Positions 16,623 to 26,900 are shown, numbered from the stretch's first letter. The stretch is DNA of 64,000 nt from Pukyongiella litopenaei (GCF_003008555.2 NZ_CP027665.1:3658001-3722000); one strand, 5' to 3'. Notes: generated from the letters alone by a model not told the origin. Program-made: numbers and translations.

Positions 16623-16650
16623 TTGCCTCCCGAACGTGGCGACGTATGAT
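16623..16650 (+). promoter_or_regulatory. phaC: Weak candidate promoter for phaC
   Basis: TTGCCT (16623-16628), a 16-bp spacer and TATGAT (16645-16650) lie 40 bp before the phaC start in the phaZ/phaC divergent region. It matches the sigma70 consensus only partly. No PhaR-type CTGC-N3-GCAG box is present in this region. Confidence 0.35.
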
Positions 16651-16690
16651 GGTTGCTGCGTGGCGGCGAGGTTATTGGGGAACATTTCAA

Positions 16691-18499
16691 ATGACAACTA
16701 CCCAGGGCGGCTCCGGCGAGATGTCGAAGGAACATCTCGACCGGTTGATGGAAAACCTAGGAAAAGTCGAGGTCCTGTCGAGGCGATTGGTGGGGGTGAT
16801 GTCCAACAAGACCGGCCACAACCCCGCGCTGGACGGTCCGAATCAGGAATTGTTTGCCAGGGCGGCCCTATCCTATTGGAATGAGGCGCTTCGCAACCCG
16901 GCCCGGCTGCTCGAACAGCAGGTCGAATTCTGGTCGAAATCGGTGCTGCATTTCGCCGAGGCGCAAAAGACGCTGATCGGCTGCCCGACGGACGAGGCCG
17001 GGAACGAGGGCCCCGCGGACAGGCGGTTCTCGAACCCGCTGTGGGATACGCATCCGTTTTTCAGTTTCGTCAGGCAGCAATACCAGACCAATGCGGCGGC
17101 GTTGCGCGACGCGGTGCAGTCCATCGAGGGTATGGACGAGAAGGAAAAACGCCGGCTGTCCTATTTCGCCGACCAGATCGCCGATCTTCTGGCGCCGACC
17201 AATTTCCTGGCCACCAACCCCGATGCGCTCGAACGCGCGCTGGAAACCGATGGCCAGTCGTTGGTGGACGGGCTGGAAAATCTGGTCAAGGATCTCGAAG
17301 CCAACGATGGCGAACTGGTCGTGCGCCTGGCCGACGAGAAGGCATTCGAGATCGGCGGCAACATCGCCACCACGCCGGGGGACGTGGTCTATCGCAACCG
17401 GATGATGGAACTGATCCAGTACAGGCCGGCCACGGACCAGGTGCGCGAGGTGCCCATCGTCCTCTTTCCGCCCTGGATCAACAAGTTCTACATCCTTGAC
17501 CTGAAGGCGCAGAACAGCCTGATAAAATGGGTGACCGAACAGGGCTATACCCTGTTCGTGGTCAGCTGGATCAACCCCGACACGTCATACAGCGATACCG
17601 GGCTGGAGGATTACATCGAGGACGGCTACCTGGCCGCATTCCGCGAGGTGAAGGCCATCACCGGATCGGCCCAGGTCAACGCCGTGGGCTATTGCATCGC
17701 CGGCACCACGCTGTCGCTGGTGTTGTCGCTGCTCAAACAGACCGGCGACAATTCGATCAAGTCGGCCACCTTCTTTACCGCGCTGACCGATTTTTCCGAT
17801 CAGGGCGAATTTACGCCGTTCCTGAGCAATGATTTCATCGACGGCATAGAAACCGAGGTCAAGCGCAAGGGGGTTCTGCAATCCTACCTGATGGCGCGGA
17901 CCTTCTCGTATCTGCGGTCGAAGGACCTGGTCTATACGCCGGCGATCCGCAGCTACATGATGGGTGAAACGCCGCCCGCCTTCGATCTGCTCTACTGGAA
18001 CGGGGACGGGGCGAACCTGCCGGGCCGGATGGCGGTGCAATATCTGCGCGGCCTGTGCCAGAGCAACGATTTCGCCGAAGGCGGGTTCGACCTGATGGGG
18101 CACAGGCTGAAGGTATCGGACGTGGATGTGCCGCTCTGCGCGGTGACCTGCGAAACCGACCACATCGCCGCCTGGAAGGACTGCTATCGCGGCGTGCAGA
18201 AGATGGGCTCGAAGAACAAGACCTTCATCGTGTCGCAATCGGGGCATATCGCGGGCATCGTCAACCCGCCCAGCAAGAACAAATATGGCCACTACACCAA
18301 TACCGACCTGTCGCTGCCGGCGGATGCATGGTTCGACGGCGCCGATTTTCACGAAGGATCGTGGTGGCCGCGCTGGGAGAAATGGTTGTCGAAACGCTCG
18401 GGCAAGAAGGTTCCCGCGCCCCAAATGCCGGGTGATTCTGAGCATCCGGTGCTCGAACCGGCGCCGGGAAGCTATGTGAAGAAGAAAGCAAGCCTTTGA
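16691..18499 (+). CDS. phaC: Class I poly(3-hydroxyalkanoate) synthase
   Basis: The 602-residue protein polymerises (R)-3-hydroxyacyl-CoA into PHA at the granule surface. Length and the absence of PhaE point to class I. The lipase-like box GYCIAGTTLSL (about 336-346) holds the catalytic cysteine; the acid and base are in CETDHIAAWKDCYRG and SQSGHIAGIVNPPSKNKYG. The N-terminal region (about 25-130) and the PWINKFYILDL motif are typical. The ATG at 16691 is the first start that gives family-like sequence. It faces away from phaZ and is followed by phaP and phaR. Confidence 0.96.
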   Translation: MTTTQGGSGEMSKEHLDRLMENLGKVEVLSRRLVGVMSNKTGHNPALDGPNQELFARAALSYWNEALRNPARLLEQQVEFWSKSVLHFAEAQKTLIGCPTDEAGNEGPADRRFSNPLWDTHPFFSFVRQQYQTNAAALRDAVQSIEGMDEKEKRRLSYFADQIADLLAPTNFLATNPDALERALETDGQSLVDGLENLVKDLEANDGELVVRLADEKAFEIGGNIATTPGDVVYRNRMMELIQYRPATDQVREVPIVLFPPWINKFYILDLKAQNSLIKWVTEQGYTLFVVSWINPDTSYSDTGLEDYIEDGYLAAFREVKAITGSAQVNAVGYCIAGTTLSLVLSLLKQTGDNSIKSATFFTALTDFSDQGEFTPFLSNDFIDGIETEVKRKGVLQSYLMARTFSYLRSKDLVYTPAIRSYMMGETPPAFDLLYWNGDGANLPGRMAVQYLRGLCQSNDFAEGGFDLMGHRLKVSDVDVPLCAVTCETDHIAAWKDCYRGVQKMGSKNKTFIVSQSGHIAGIVNPPSKNKYGHYTNTDLSLPADAWFDGADFHEGSWWPRWEKWLSKRSGKKVPAPQMPGDSEHPVLEPAPGSYVKKKASL

Positions 18500-18523
18500 A
18501 AACACAGGGTAGGCGGAAAAATG

Positions 18524-18534
18524 CTGCGGTGCAG
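18524..18534. promoter_or_regulatory. phaP: PhaR-type box upstream of phaP
   Basis: CTGCGGTGCAG fits the CTGC-N3/4-GCAG sequence reported for PhaR binding in Rhodobacter. It lies 91 bp before the phaP start. A second dyad, TGCG-GCGG-CGCA (18551-18562) nested inside AATGC/GCATT, falls in the spacer of a possible promoter (TTGTAA 18545-18550, TAGATT 18567-18572), where a bound repressor would block RNA polymerase. Confidence 0.65.
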
Positions 18535-18625
18535 AAAAAAACTCTTGTAATGCGGCGGCGCAGCATTAGATTTGTGGCACAGATAAAACCGGGGTTGTCC
18601 CGAACCGCTGACAAGGATTGCTAAG

Positions 18626-19069
18626 ATGGCCAAGACCCAAGACTACACCGCCGCCCTCAAAGATTTCATGGGCGCGTTCCCGGTCGACATGACCGCCTTT
18701 GAAGACACGTTCAAGACCACCGCGACGCTGAACGAGAAGCTGGCAGCCGTTGCGCTGACCGCCGCCGAGAAGTCGGCCGAGATCTCGAACAAGTGGACCA
18801 AGGACACCATCGCCAAGCTGGGCGATGTTGCCAAGGCCAAGGCCGAGCCGGCCGATTATGCCAAGGCCGTGACCGATTTCGTGTCGGCATCGGCAGAAGT
18901 TTCGGCCGAGAACCTGGCCGCATACGCCGAAGTTGCCAAGAAGGCCCAGACCGAAACCGTCGAACTGCTGATGGCCGCAGGCAAGGACGTGGCGGAAGAC
19001 GCCACCGCCGCCGTCAAGAAGGCCACCGAAGAGGTGACCAACGTGGCCAAGAAGGCCGCTGCCAAGTAA
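18626..19069 (+). CDS. phaP: Phasin, PHA granule-associated protein
   Basis: The 147-residue protein is almost entirely helical and rich in Ala, Lys, Glu and Thr, with no transmembrane segment. MAKTQDYTAALKDFMGAFPV followed by long amphipathic helices and a lysine/alanine-rich tail fits alphaproteobacterial phasins, which coat PHA granules and limit their fusion. Its place between phaC and phaR supports this. AAGGA precedes the ATG by 8 bp. PhaR-type boxes upstream suggest repression until PHA accumulates. A strong terminator follows. Confidence 0.9.
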   Translation: MAKTQDYTAALKDFMGAFPVDMTAFEDTFKTTATLNEKLAAVALTAAEKSAEISNKWTKDTIAKLGDVAKAKAEPADYAKAVTDFVSASAEVSAENLAAYAEVAKKAQTETVELLMAAGKDVAEDATAAVKKATEEVTNVAKKAAAK

Positions 19070-19123
19070 GGCAGGATATACGCCGAGCTGCACCTTCCCT
19101 CCTCCCGAATGGTGCAATCGCGT

Positions 19124-19156
19124 AGGGCGGGCCGCGAGGCCCGCCCTTTTCTTTTG
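19124..19156 (+). terminator. Rho-independent terminator of phaP
   Basis: A perfect 10-bp stem AGGGCGGGCC (19124-19133) / GGCCCGCCCT (19138-19147) with a GCGA loop is followed by TTTCTTTTG. It separates phaP from phaR, so phaR should have its own promoter. Confidence 0.9.
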
Positions 19157-19179
19157 TTCTGCGCTCGCATAGTCTTTTT

Positions 19180-19190
19180 CTGCGATGCAG
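19180..19190. promoter_or_regulatory. phaR: PhaR-type box upstream of phaR (autoregulation)
   Basis: CTGCGATGCAG is a second exact CTGC-N3-GCAG site, centred 27 bp before the phaR start. Its position suggests PhaR represses its own gene. Confidence 0.65.
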
Positions 19191-19211
19191 ACATGAGCGG
19201 AGGACGGCGAG

Positions 19212-19772
19212 TTGGGTGACGAGGAAAAACAGCTGCTTATCAAGCGATATGCAAGCCGCAGGCTCTACAATACCGAGACCAGCGACTATGTGACGCTCGA
19301 CGATATCGCCGGCTTCATCCGTGACGGGCGCGAGGTGAAGATCGTCGACCTCAAGACCGGTGACGACCTGACGCGGCAATACCTGCTGCAGATCATTGCC
19401 GACCACGAAAGCAAGGGCGAAAACGTGCTGCCGGTGACGGTGCTCAACGATCTCGTGCGCAGCTACATGATACCCGGCGGCGGGATGATGCCGCATTTCC
19501 TGCAATCGAGTTTCGACATGCTGCGGGAAAGCCAGTCCAAGATGGTCGAAAGCATGAGCGCGATGAACCCGATCACCAAGATCCCCGGGTTCGAGGCGCT
19601 GCAGGCGCAGCAGCAGGCATTCCTCAAGGCCATGACGGGCGGACTGGCCGAAGGCTGGTCGGGGCCGTCCCGCGACATCGGCGAACCCACGGCCGAGGAA
19701 GCGTCGGAAGATCTCGATGAGATCAAGAAACAGCTGGCCGAATTGCAGGACAAGCTGTCCAAGCTGAAATAG
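19212..19772 (+). CDS. phaR: PHA synthesis repressor
   Basis: The 186-residue protein has the PHB/PHA accumulation regulator N-terminal DNA-binding domain (LLIKRYASRRLYNTETSDYV at about 8-27 and VTLDDIAGFIRDGREVKIVD) followed by the PHB_acc domain (about 62-120) and an acidic coiled C-terminus. PhaR binds both DNA and nascent PHA granules, derepressing phasin synthesis when polymer appears. The only in-frame start that fits is a TTG at 19212, seven bases after GGAGGA (19199-19204). An ATG at 19193 opens a different frame of eight codons ending across the phaR start. A PhaR-type box lies just upstream. Confidence 0.93.
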   Translation: MGDEEKQLLIKRYASRRLYNTETSDYVTLDDIAGFIRDGREVKIVDLKTGDDLTRQYLLQIIADHESKGENVLPVTVLNDLVRSYMIPGGGMMPHFLQSSFDMLRESQSKMVESMSAMNPITKIPGFEALQAQQQAFLKAMTGGLAEGWSGPSRDIGEPTAEEASEDLDEIKKQLAELQDKLSKLK

Positions 19773-19792
19773 CCGGGGTCAGCCGGACCGGA

Positions 19793-22096
19793 TCAGAAGA
19801 AATCGAAATTCGCCGCTGTTACATCGGCGCGGTCGAGGCCGTTCAGGAAGATATCGACGCTGGCAAACTCGACCAGCAGCCCGGCGGCGGTATCGGTAAA
19901 GTTCAGATCGGACAGGCGTTCTGCCCCTCCCGTGATCCTGATCGTGTCGACGGGCCGGAAATCGGCAATGGTGTCCTTGCCCGACGACAGGTCAAACACG
20001 AAAGTATCGAAACCGTTGCCGCCCGTGAGATGGTCGTTGCCGCTGCCGCCGTGGACCAGATCGTTGCCGTTGCCGCCCGAGAGCCGGTCGTTGCCGTCGC
20101 CGCCATAGATCAGATCGTTCCCGTTCCCGCCCGAAAGCCAGTCCGCACCGCCCCGGCCACCGATCAGGTCGTGGCCGTCTGCACCCCAGATCGTGTTGGC
20201 GCCACGGTCGCCGAACAGACGGTCGCCATAGTTCGACCCGGAAATCTCCTCGATCGACGCATAGCGATCGCCCCTGGCGTGACCGGTATTGGTGCCCGGC
20301 GATTGCAGGTCGGCGCGGAGCCCGGCGGGTGCGCCGTAATAGACCGCGCGGTCGTAACCGTTGCCGCCGTTCAGCCAGTCCCCGCCCGAACCGCCATCCA
20401 GCTTGTCGTTGCCATTGCCGCCGGACAGACTGTCCGCACCGGCCCGGCCGACGATCCGGTCATGGCCGTCCGCGCCCCAGATCAGGTTGGCGCCACCATT
20501 GCCAAGCAGATAGTCGCCATAGTTCGATCCGGAAATCTCCTCGATTGCCGCATAGCGATCGCCCCTGGCGTGGCCGGTATTGGTGCCCGGCGATTGCAGG
20601 TCGGCGCGGAGCCCGGCAGGCGCGCCGTAATAGACCGCACGGTCGTAACCGTTGCCGCCGTTCAGCCAGTCCCCACCCGAACCGCCATCCAGCTTGTCGT
20701 TGCCATTGCCGCCGATCAGCCTGTCCGCACCGGCCCGGCCGACGATCCGGTCATGGCCATCCGCGCCCCAGATCGTGTTGGCGCCACCATCGCCATGAAG
20801 GGTATCGTTGCGGGCGGTTGCATAGATATCCTCGATGGAGACATAGCTGTCGCCCTTGGCGTGGCCGGTGTTTCGGGATGGCGCATAGAGATCCGCCCGC
20901 ACGCCCGTGCTGGCGCTGGAATAGCTTGCCCGGTCGATCCCGCTCCCGCCGTTGAGATGGTCGCCGCCCGCGCCGCCGATCAGCACGTCATTGCCCGCGC
21001 GCCCGTATAGATTGTCGTTGCCGGCATTGCCGTTGAGCCGGTTGGCGGCCGCGTTGCCCTTCAGCGTGTCCCAACCCGAACCGCCAATGGCGTTTTCGAT
21101 CAGCGACCGGGTGTCATCCTGATAGAGCAGGGCGTTGTAGATATTGCCGGCGGCGTATTTCGCCGGCCCGTCCGCATCGTTCGGTTTCAGCCGAACCCGT
21201 TGCCCGGTGGAGAACAACGAATGGCCGCCGGGATTGAGATCCACCGAAACAGCCTTGGTATAGGCGCGCAGGTCGTATGTGTCGGTGCCGCCGCCATCCC
21301 AGATCGTGGCAAAGATCCGGTTGTTGCCGGGGTTGATCGCGGTGGCGCCGTTCACCCGCGTGATCCCTGAACCCGGCACCCATGAATAAACCGTATTGCC
21401 GCTGTTGGTGTTGAAATCCGCGCCATAGAGATATTGCAGCGCCGCGATATCCGCCATCATCCAGGTCTGGGCATAACCCCAGGTTTCATTGGAATATGAC
21501 CACGCGGAATCACCGGCATAGGCGCGGTAGGTCATCAGCGAATATTCCATCTTGTCCCGCGCGGCGGGCAAGGCGCCGAAAGCGCCGCTGACATGGCCGT
21601 GATCCAGCCCCAGCCCGTGGCCGATTTCATGGATCAGGCTGTGATGCGCATAGTTGCCCGCGCGCGGGGTGCTGAAATCCTCAAGGACATTTGACAGCCA
21701 GACATCACCGCCTTCGGCGCCCGTCGACGGCAGATAGGTCCAGGCCGTGCCAAAATTATGTGGATCGCGGCTGGTCTGGGCGATGCGGATATGCGCATTT
21801 GCGGCGGAGGTGTAATTGATGTTGACGCCGGTGAACCCTTCGACCGAGAACCCGGCGGCAGCAACCGGTCCGCGCGTGGCGCTCAGCGCGAAATCAACCG
21901 TCGCCTTCATCCGCGACGACAGCGAGAACAGGCCCCCCTGTTCACCTTCGCCATAGAACGATCCGTATTCGGCCCTGCCGGAGGGGGTGGAATAGGTGAT
22001 CGCCGGGTCGCTCCAGGCGGTGTCCCACAGAATGCCGTCGATGATCGGGTCGCCGGACGGTGACACCCGGAACGTGGTATGACCTGTTCCGCTCAT
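19793..22096 (-). CDS. RTX serralysin-like metalloprotease (M10)
   Basis: The 767-residue protein has an N-terminal zinc protease domain with [11 protein letters not shown] (residues 156-166) and a Met-turn SLMTY (186-190), as in serralysins. An M10_C-like region follows, then from about residue 355 to 700 many Ca-binding GGxGxDxLx nonapeptides (for example [20 protein letters not shown]). No Sec signal is present; such proteins leave by type I secretion using a C-terminal signal, and the C-terminus here (ANFDFF) is acidic-hydrophobic as expected. No type I exporter genes are adjacent. The gene contains a recent 97-codon duplication. Substrate is unknown. Confidence 0.9.
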   Translation of the reverse strand: MSGTGHTTFRVSPSGDPIIDGILWDTAWSDPAITYSTPSGRAEYGSFYGEGEQGGLFSLSSRMKATVDFALSATRGPVAAAGFSVEGFTGVNINYTSAANAHIRIAQTSRDPHNFGTAWTYLPSTGAEGGDVWLSNVLEDFSTPRAGNYAHHSLIHEIGHGLGLDHGHVSGAFGALPAARDKMEYSLMTYRAYAGDSAWSYSNETWGYAQTWMMADIAALQYLYGADFNTNSGNTVYSWVPGSGITRVNGATAINPGNNRIFATIWDGGGTDTYDLRAYTKAVSVDLNPGGHSLFSTGQRVRLKPNDADGPAKYAAGNIYNALLYQDDTRSLIENAIGGSGWDTLKGNAAANRLNGNAGNDNLYGRAGNDVLIGGAGGDHLNGGSGIDRASYSSASTGVRADLYAPSRNTGHAKGDSYVSIEDIYATARNDTLHGDGGANTIWGADGHDRIVGRAGADRLIGGNGNDKLDGGSGGDWLNGGNGYDRAVYYGAPAGLRADLQSPGTNTGHARGDRYAAIEEISGSNYGDYLLGNGGANLIWGADGHDRIVGRAGADSLSGGNGNDKLDGGSGGDWLNGGNGYDRAVYYGAPAGLRADLQSPGTNTGHARGDRYASIEEISGSNYGDRLFGDRGANTIWGADGHDLIGGRGGADWLSGGNGNDLIYGGDGNDRLSGGNGNDLVHGGSGNDHLTGGNGFDTFVFDLSSGKDTIADFRPVDTIRITGGAERLSDLNFTDTAAGLLVEFASVDIFLNGLDRADVTAANFDFF
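20222..20774 (-). repeat. 97-codon duplication within the RTX protease gene
   Basis: Two copies of a 262-bp stretch (20222-20483 and 20513-20774) are offset by 291 bp and are nearly identical, differing by scattered single bases. A third, diverged copy follows further 5' in the gene (about 20775-20950). The period is a whole number of codons, so the frame is kept. Each unit encodes a set of RTX nonapeptides followed by a [18 protein letters not shown] linker. Confidence 0.9.
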
Positions 22097-22270
22097 GCCT
22101 GGATGCTCCCCTTTGATCGATCGGCCATGCCGCCCCGGCCATCATTCGCCGGGCCGGGTTCCAGCGATGAAAATCCTAGTCCACGCGGCGCATGCGCGTC
22201 CAGTCAGCCGCCGCCCGCCCACAGGCGACCAGATCATCCGGGCAAAATATGGCCGGCAATCGGGCGAAGA

Positions 22271-23269
22271 TCAGCCGTTCAGCAGCCTTGCGGCCTCGGG
22301 CGCAAAATAGCTCAAGATGCCGTCACATCCGGCCCGCTTGAACGCCAGCAGGCTTTCGAGCATCGCCTTTTCGCCGTCGATCCAGCCATTGAGCGCCGCC
22401 GCCCGGATCATCGCGTATTCACCCGACACCTGGTAGGCAAAGGTGGGCGCCCCGAAACTGTCCTTCACGCGGCGGCAGATGTCGAGGTAGGGCATTCCCG
22501 GCTTGACCATCACCATATCCGCGCCCTCGGACAGGTCGCGCTGGACCAGCCGCAATGCCTCGTCCGAATTGCCCGGATCCATCTGGTATGTCTTCTTGTC
22601 CCCGGTCAGCGCGCCCGACGCCCCCACCGCGTCGCGGAACGGGCCATAGAAGGCGGACGCGTATTTCGCTGCATAGGACAGGATCATCACGTTGCGGTGG
22701 CCCTGCGCCTCGAGCGCGGCCCGCATGGCGCCGATCCGGCCGTCCATCATGTCCGACGGCCCGATGATGTCGGCACCCGCCTCGGCCTGCGCCAGCGTCA
22801 TCCTGACCAGCGCCTCGACGGTTTCATCATTGATGATCTCGCCATCGACCACGAACCCGTCATGGCCGTTGATGTTGTAGGGGTCGAGCGCCACGTCGGT
22901 CATCACCGCGATATCGGGCGCTGCGGCCTTGATCGCGCGGATGGCGCGGTTCGACAGGTTGTCGGGGCTCCAGGCTTCGGCGCAATCCTCGGTCCGGTCG
23001 TCCTGCGCCGTATAGGGAAAGATGCAGATTGCCGGGATGCCGAGCGCGGCGGCCTCTGTCGCCGCGATGGCCGCCCGGTCGACGGTGCGGCGCACGACAC
23101 CGGGCATCGACGGCACCGGTTCCTCCATGTCCTCGCCCGCGCGCACGAAGATCGGCCAGATCAGGTCATCCACCGACAGGCTGGACTGGCGCACCAGCGC
23201 GCGGATCGCCGGCGACTGGCGCGTGCGGCGCAGGCGGGCGGCGGGGAAGGGGGCGACGGTGGGTTTCAT
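22271..23269 (-). CDS. hemB: Delta-aminolevulinic acid dehydratase (porphobilinogen synthase)
   Basis: The 332-residue protein condenses two 5-aminolevulinate molecules to porphobilinogen in tetrapyrrole synthesis. The two active-site lysines are visible at K202 (SYAAKYASAFYGPFRDA) and K256 (MVMVKPGMPYLDI). Where zinc-dependent enzymes carry three cysteines, this one has DVALDPYNINGHDG, so it belongs to the zinc-independent, Mg- or metal-free branch known from Rhodobacter and Pseudomonas. The start at 23269 fits family length. Divergent from the membrane-protein gene at 23394. Confidence 0.95.
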   Translation of the reverse strand: MKPTVAPFPAARLRRTRQSPAIRALVRQSSLSVDDLIWPIFVRAGEDMEEPVPSMPGVVRRTVDRAAIAATEAAALGIPAICIFPYTAQDDRTEDCAEAWSPDNLSNRAIRAIKAAAPDIAVMTDVALDPYNINGHDGFVVDGEIINDETVEALVRMTLAQAEAGADIIGPSDMMDGRIGAMRAALEAQGHRNVMILSYAAKYASAFYGPFRDAVGASGALTGDKKTYQMDPGNSDEALRLVQRDLSEGADMVMVKPGMPYLDICRRVKDSFGAPTFAYQVSGEYAMIRAAALNGWIDGEKAMLESLLAFKRAGCDGILSYFAPEAARLLNG

Positions 23270-23393
23270 GGCGCTTGCCTTCTTGCAGAACTGCGCCTTG
23301 GGTGGCATGGAAAACCCCCACCCGCAAGGGTGTCGGATGCCGCGCCTGCCGCGCGGATTTGCGAGGACTGGCGAAAAGGCGGATAGAGGGCGC

Positions 23394-23915
23394 GTGAATA
23401 TCTCGATTTTCGGGCTGATCGACATGCGATCCTTTTCCAGCCTCTGGTACTGGATCGGGCTGGCCGTGATGTGGTCGTCGGCCAGCTACTGGGTGCTGGG
23501 CATACCCTTCGATCTGGTCCGCCGGGCCCAGCGGATGGGTGGGCAGGCCCAGGCCGATCTCGAGGCGGTTGCCCGCGTCAACGTGAACCGGCTGCTTGCT
23601 GCCGGCCGGGCCGGCGGCATCTGGCTGCCCGCGCTCGGCAGTTTCCTGCTGTCGGGGCTCGCGGTTCTGGGGTTCGGCTATGATCTGGAACTGGCGCAGG
23701 CGCTGTTCCTGATGGGCCTGCCGTTGACGCTGGTGTGGCTGATGAGCCTGTCCGCCGCGCACCGCATCGCCAACGAGGGTACGACCGGCACGGCCCTTCA
23801 CCGGCGGCTGTCATGGCACCGGATCAGGACCCAGGTGATCGGTGCGGTGTCGATCTTCCTGACCGCGATGTGGGGCACCTATCACATCCTGTCCACCTCG
23901 GTGCTGGGCGGCTGA
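23394..23915 (+). CDS. Conserved Rhodobacterales membrane protein ('component of SufBCD complex' type)
   Basis: The 173-residue protein, from a GTG at 23394 after AGAGGG, has about four hydrophobic helices (about 14-35, 70-90, 98-116 and 150-165). The opening GLIDMRSFSSLWYWIGLAVM and NVNRLLAAGR are characteristic of a small family in Rhodobacterales often labelled as a SufBCD-complex component. That label is weakly founded: nothing in the sequence shows iron-sulfur assembly. An ATG at 23424 is an alternative start. It ends 10 bp before mfd and is probably co-transcribed with it. Confidence 0.75.
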   Translation: MNISIFGLIDMRSFSSLWYWIGLAVMWSSASYWVLGIPFDLVRRAQRMGGQAQADLEAVARVNVNRLLAAGRAGGIWLPALGSFLLSGLAVLGFGYDLELAQALFLMGLPLTLVWLMSLSAAHRIANEGTTGTALHRRLSWHRIRTQVIGAVSIFLTAMWGTYHILSTSVLGG

Positions 23916-23925
23916 GGAGACGGCG

Positions 23926-26900
23926 ATGAACGATCCCAAACACATCACCATGGGCGGCGCGCCCGAAGGGTTCGACGCGCGGCTGATCCTCGACGAATCG
24001 GTACGGAGCGGCGCCCCGGTGCTGCATGTCGCGCGGGACGACAAGCGGATGGCGGCGATGCGCGCGGCGCTCGCCTTCTTTGCCCCGGACATGCCGGTGA
24101 TGGATTTTCCGGGCTGGGATTGCCTTCCTTATGACCGGGTGTCGCCCAATCCCGAGATCGCGGCGCGGCGCATGGCGACGCTGGCCGCGCTGGTGCACGG
24201 GATGCCGCCGCGCTTCGTGCTGCTGACCACGCTCAATGCCGCGATGCAGAAGGTTCCCGCGCGGGATGTGCTGCGCGATGCCGCGTTCACCGCCCGCGTC
24301 GGATACCAGATCGACGAAGCCGCGTTGCGGGATTTCCTCGTGCGCATGGGCTTTGCGCAGGCGCCGACGGTGATGGAGCCCGGCGACTATGCGATCCGGG
24401 GCGGCATCATCGACATCTATCCGCCGGGTGAGGGCGGGCCGGTGCGGCTCGACCTGTTCGGGGATGTGCTGGATGGTGCGCGGCGGTTCGACCCGGCCAC
24501 CCAGCGCACGACCGAAAAGCTCGACCTGGTGGAACTGGCCCCAGTCTCCGAGGTGATCCTCGATGACGCCGCGATTACACGCTTCCGGCAGAACTACCGC
24601 ATCGAGTTCGGGGCGGCGGGCACGGACGATCCGCTCTATGAGGCGGTCAGCGCGGGCCGCAAGCATCAGGGCGTCGAACATTGGCTGCCGTTCTTTCACG
24701 AAAGACTGGAAACCCTGTTCGATTTCGTCCCCGATGCGACGGTTACGCTGGATGACCAGCTTACCCCCGCGCGGTTGTCGCGCTGGGAGGGGATCGCCGA
24801 CCAATACGAGACCCGCAAGCTGGCGCTGAGGTCGAAATCGACCCTCGACAGTGTCTACAAACCGGTCCCGCCGGGGCAGCTCTATCTCGACGACGATGCC
24901 TGGGCGGGCGCGCTGACCGGGCGCCGGGCGGTGCAGTTCCATCCGCTGCCGCAGGCCTCTGGCCCCGGCGTGGTGGATGCGGGCGGGCGGATCGGCCGCA
25001 ATTTCGCACCCGAGCGCCAACAGGAAAACATAAGCCTTTTCGGTGCTCTGGCCGATCACCTTAAAGCTAGGATGGAGGCGGGGCCGGTCGTCATCGCCTC
25101 GTATTCCGAAGGCGCGCGGGAAAGGCTGGCCGGGCTGATCGAAGACGAGGGGCTGGCCGAGACGGTGCCGATAACCGACGGCACGCGGATCGGCAAACGC
25201 GGGCTGCATCTCGCGGTCTGGCCGCTGGAACACGGGTTCGAGGGGCCGCTGGCGGACGGGCGCCTGACGGTGATCGCGGAACAGGATGTGCTGGGCGACC
25301 GGCTGATCCGCGCTCCGCGCCGGCGCCGCCGGGCCGAGAATTTCCTGACCGAGGCCCAATCGCTGTCACCGGGCGACCTGGTGGTGCATGTCGATCACGG
25401 CATCGGGCGCTATCACGGGCTCGAGGTGATCACGGCGGCGGGGGCGGCGCATGAATGCCTGAGCCTGGAATATGCCGACGGCGCGCGGCTCTACCTGCCG
25501 GTGGAGAATATCGAGCTGCTGTCGCGCTATGGCCACGAAGAGGGGCTGCTGGACAAGCTGGGCGGCGGCGCGTGGCAGGCGAAAAAGGCAAAGCTCAAGG
25601 AACGTATCCGCGAAATCGCGGACCGGCTGATCCGCATCGCCGCCGAACGCGCCCTGCGCAGCGCGCCGGTGCTGGAACCCGAACATCACGCCTGGGAGAG
25701 CTTCTCGGCGCGGTTTCCCTATCAGGAAACCGACGATCAGCTGAACGCGATCAAGGATGTGCTGGACGACATGACCGCCGGCACGCCGATGGACCGGTTG
25801 ATCTGCGGCGATGTCGGGTTCGGCAAGACCGAGGTGGCCATGCGTGCCGCCTTCGTTGCGGCGATGTCGGGAATGCAGGTGGCCGTGATCGCGCCGACCA
25901 CGCTGCTTGCGCGGCAGCATTATGCCAGCTTTGCCGAACGGTTCCGCGGCTTTCCCGTCAATGTACGCCAGTTGTCGCGGTTCGTGTCGTCGGGCGATGC
26001 GCAGAAAACGCGCGACGGCCTGTCAAAGGGTACCGTCGACATCGTGGTGGGCACCCATGCGCTGCTGGCCAAGGGGATCCGCTTTGCCAATCTCGGGTTG
26101 CTGGTGATCGACGAGGAACAGCATTTCGGCGTTGCCCACAAGGAGCGGCTGAAGGCGTTGCGCACCGATATCCACGTTCTCACGCTGACCGCGACGCCGA
26201 TCCCGCGCACGTTGCAGCTGTCGCTGTCGGGGGTGCGGGACCTTTCGATCATCGGCACTCCGCCGGTCGACCGGCTGGCGATCCGCACCTATGTCAGCGA
26301 ATTCGACGCGGTGACCATCCGCGAGGCGTTGTTGCGCGAACATTATCGCGGCGGGCAGAGCTTTTATGTGGTGCCGCGCATCACCGACCTGCGCGAGATC
26401 GAGGAATTCCTCAAGGAACAGCTGCCCGAACTGACCTATGTGGTCGCCCATGGGCAGATGGCGGCGGGCGAACTCGACCAGCGCATGAACGCGTTCTACG
26501 ACGGCAAATACGACGTGCTGCTGGCCACCACCATCGTCGAAAGCGGCCTCGACATCCCCACCGCCAACACCATGGTCGTGCATCGCGCCGACATGTTCGG
26601 GCTGGCGCAGCTCTATCAGATCCGGGGCCGGGTGGGGCGCAGCAAGACCCGCGCCTATGCCTATCTGACCACCCGGCCGCGCGCCCCGCTGACGCCGGCG
26701 GCGGAAAAACGGCTGCGCGTCCTCGGCAGTCTCGACACGCTGGGCGCGGGGTTCACGCTGGCCTCGCAGGATCTCGACATTCGCGGCGCGGGCAACCTGC
26801 TGGGCGAGGAACAGTCGGGCCAGATGCGCGACGTGGGCTATGAGCTCTACCAGTCGATGCTGGAAGAGGCGGTGGCCAAGATCAAGGCCGGCGAAATGGA

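Noticed and set aside
20030-21010. 326-codon plus-strand frame opposite the RTX repeats
   Set aside because: Its repetitive Val/Ala/Asp-rich sequence is the antisense image of the Ca-binding repeats.
20010-21010. Possible CRISPR-like or satellite repeat array
   Set aside because: Repeats are imperfect, in frame and encode GGxGxDx nonapeptides; there are no regular spacers and no cas genes.
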